Source: Doris montereyensis (taxonomy: Eukaryota; Mollusca; Gastropoda; Nudibranchia; Dorididae). Taken from it: 64,000 nucleotides of DNA. Under the pieces are notes generated by a model. It was not told where the DNA came from. It was given only the letters and a program-made list of their open reading frames with translations, and did not search any database. The stretch lies in the NCBI GenBank assembly GCA_037039925.1, contig JAXRKP010000024.1, positions 453,501 to 517,500 of the forward strand. Direction: 5' to 3'. Both the position numbers and the translations under genes were made by a program. This document shows, piece by piece, positions 63,700 through 64,000 of the stretch (the first letter of the stretch is position 1; each line of letters starts with the position of its first letter).

Positions 63700-63950
63700 C
63701 AAATTTTCCAAACAGAAATATGAAACCATTGCTATATTTACTGGTTTGAGCTCCACATACCTACATTTATTTTCTTCAGTTTTGAGGATGCCTTTGTGAC
63801 TGAATCTATACCTTTTCTAAGTCAATAAAACACAAATGCAAGTCAATGTTTCTCTCAAAGAATTTTTCTATTATTTGTTAATTGTAAACATGTGGTCTTG
63901 TGCACTTCTTCCTGGTCTGGTCTTCAATCTGATCCACTAAGAAGACATAT
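63700..63950 (-). mobile_element. LINE group B fragment
   Basis: gaggatgcctttgtgactga, taagtcaataaaacacaa and gcacttcttcctggtctgg match the minus-strand RT region of the copies at 14.5-14.9 and 34.5-34.9 kb. The CT array ends directly at this fragment. Confidence 0.85.
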
Positions 63951-63963
63951 CATATCATATGAT

Positions 63964-64000
63964 ATCAAGTACGATCATTAGATCAAATTAATTAGTACTC
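63964..64000. repeat. Second copy of a phrase at 61904
   Basis: atcaagtacgatcattagat followed by caaat and agtactc is present at both places. The window ends inside it. Confidence 0.75.

Overview
This is a window of AT-rich animal nuclear DNA. It has split genes with GT-AG and GC-AG introns, non-LTR retrotransposons, tRNA-derived SINEs, cut-and-paste DNA transposons and very long CT/GA arrays. The repeat style and protein divergence suggest a lophotrochozoan, most likely a gastropod mollusc. That placement is inference: no species-specific marker was found.

Two conserved host genes are recognisable and lie tail to tail. MYBBP1A (Myb-binding protein 1A / yeast Pol5 family, nucleolar) runs on the + strand from 6271 to about 35846 in 34 reconstructed coding exons. 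MUTYH (adenine DNA glycosylase, base-excision repair) runs on the - strand from 55140 down to 38085 in 13 reconstructed coding exons; its true 5' exon was not found. About 2.2 kb separates the two stop codons. Splice sites and exon phases are intact throughout, but both genes carry several one-base frameshifts, mostly in short homopolymers. One of these falls inside the MUTYH [4Fe-4S] cysteine loop. The simplest reading is uncorrected long-read assembly indels in live genes, though decay is not excluded.

Layout: 1-1700 holds a Merlin transposase relic, a LINE fragment and a duplicated dispersed repeat. 1715-4641 is a broken endonuclease/reverse-transcriptase LINE whose 3' end has expanded into a 66-bp minisatellite, and 4925-5780 is another LINE relic. 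6171-35937 is MYBBP1A, with introns loaded with LINE copies (13.6-15.4, 18.05-18.5 and 33.7-35.3 kb), SINEs and small inverted-repeat elements. 35.9-38.1 kb is intergenic. 38.1-55.1 kb is MUTYH; its 5.1-kb intron 10 holds a minisatellite, a TTAA-flanked piggyBac remnant, a hAT MITE and a TA-flanked 1.8-kb element. 55.2-64 kb has no recognised gene. It contains another TA-flanked element, a GA array, a repeated module, a CT array and a LINE fragment.

The two genes do not form a pathway together. MYBBP1A acts in nucleolar rDNA transcription and ribosome biogenesis, and MUTYH removes adenine opposite 8-oxoguanine. The most notable material is the well-delimited set of DNA transposons (piggyBac, two hAT-like, three TA-flanked elements with a related CAGT terminus), at least six tRNA-related SINE families, and satellite arrays that grew out of LINE or SINE sequence.
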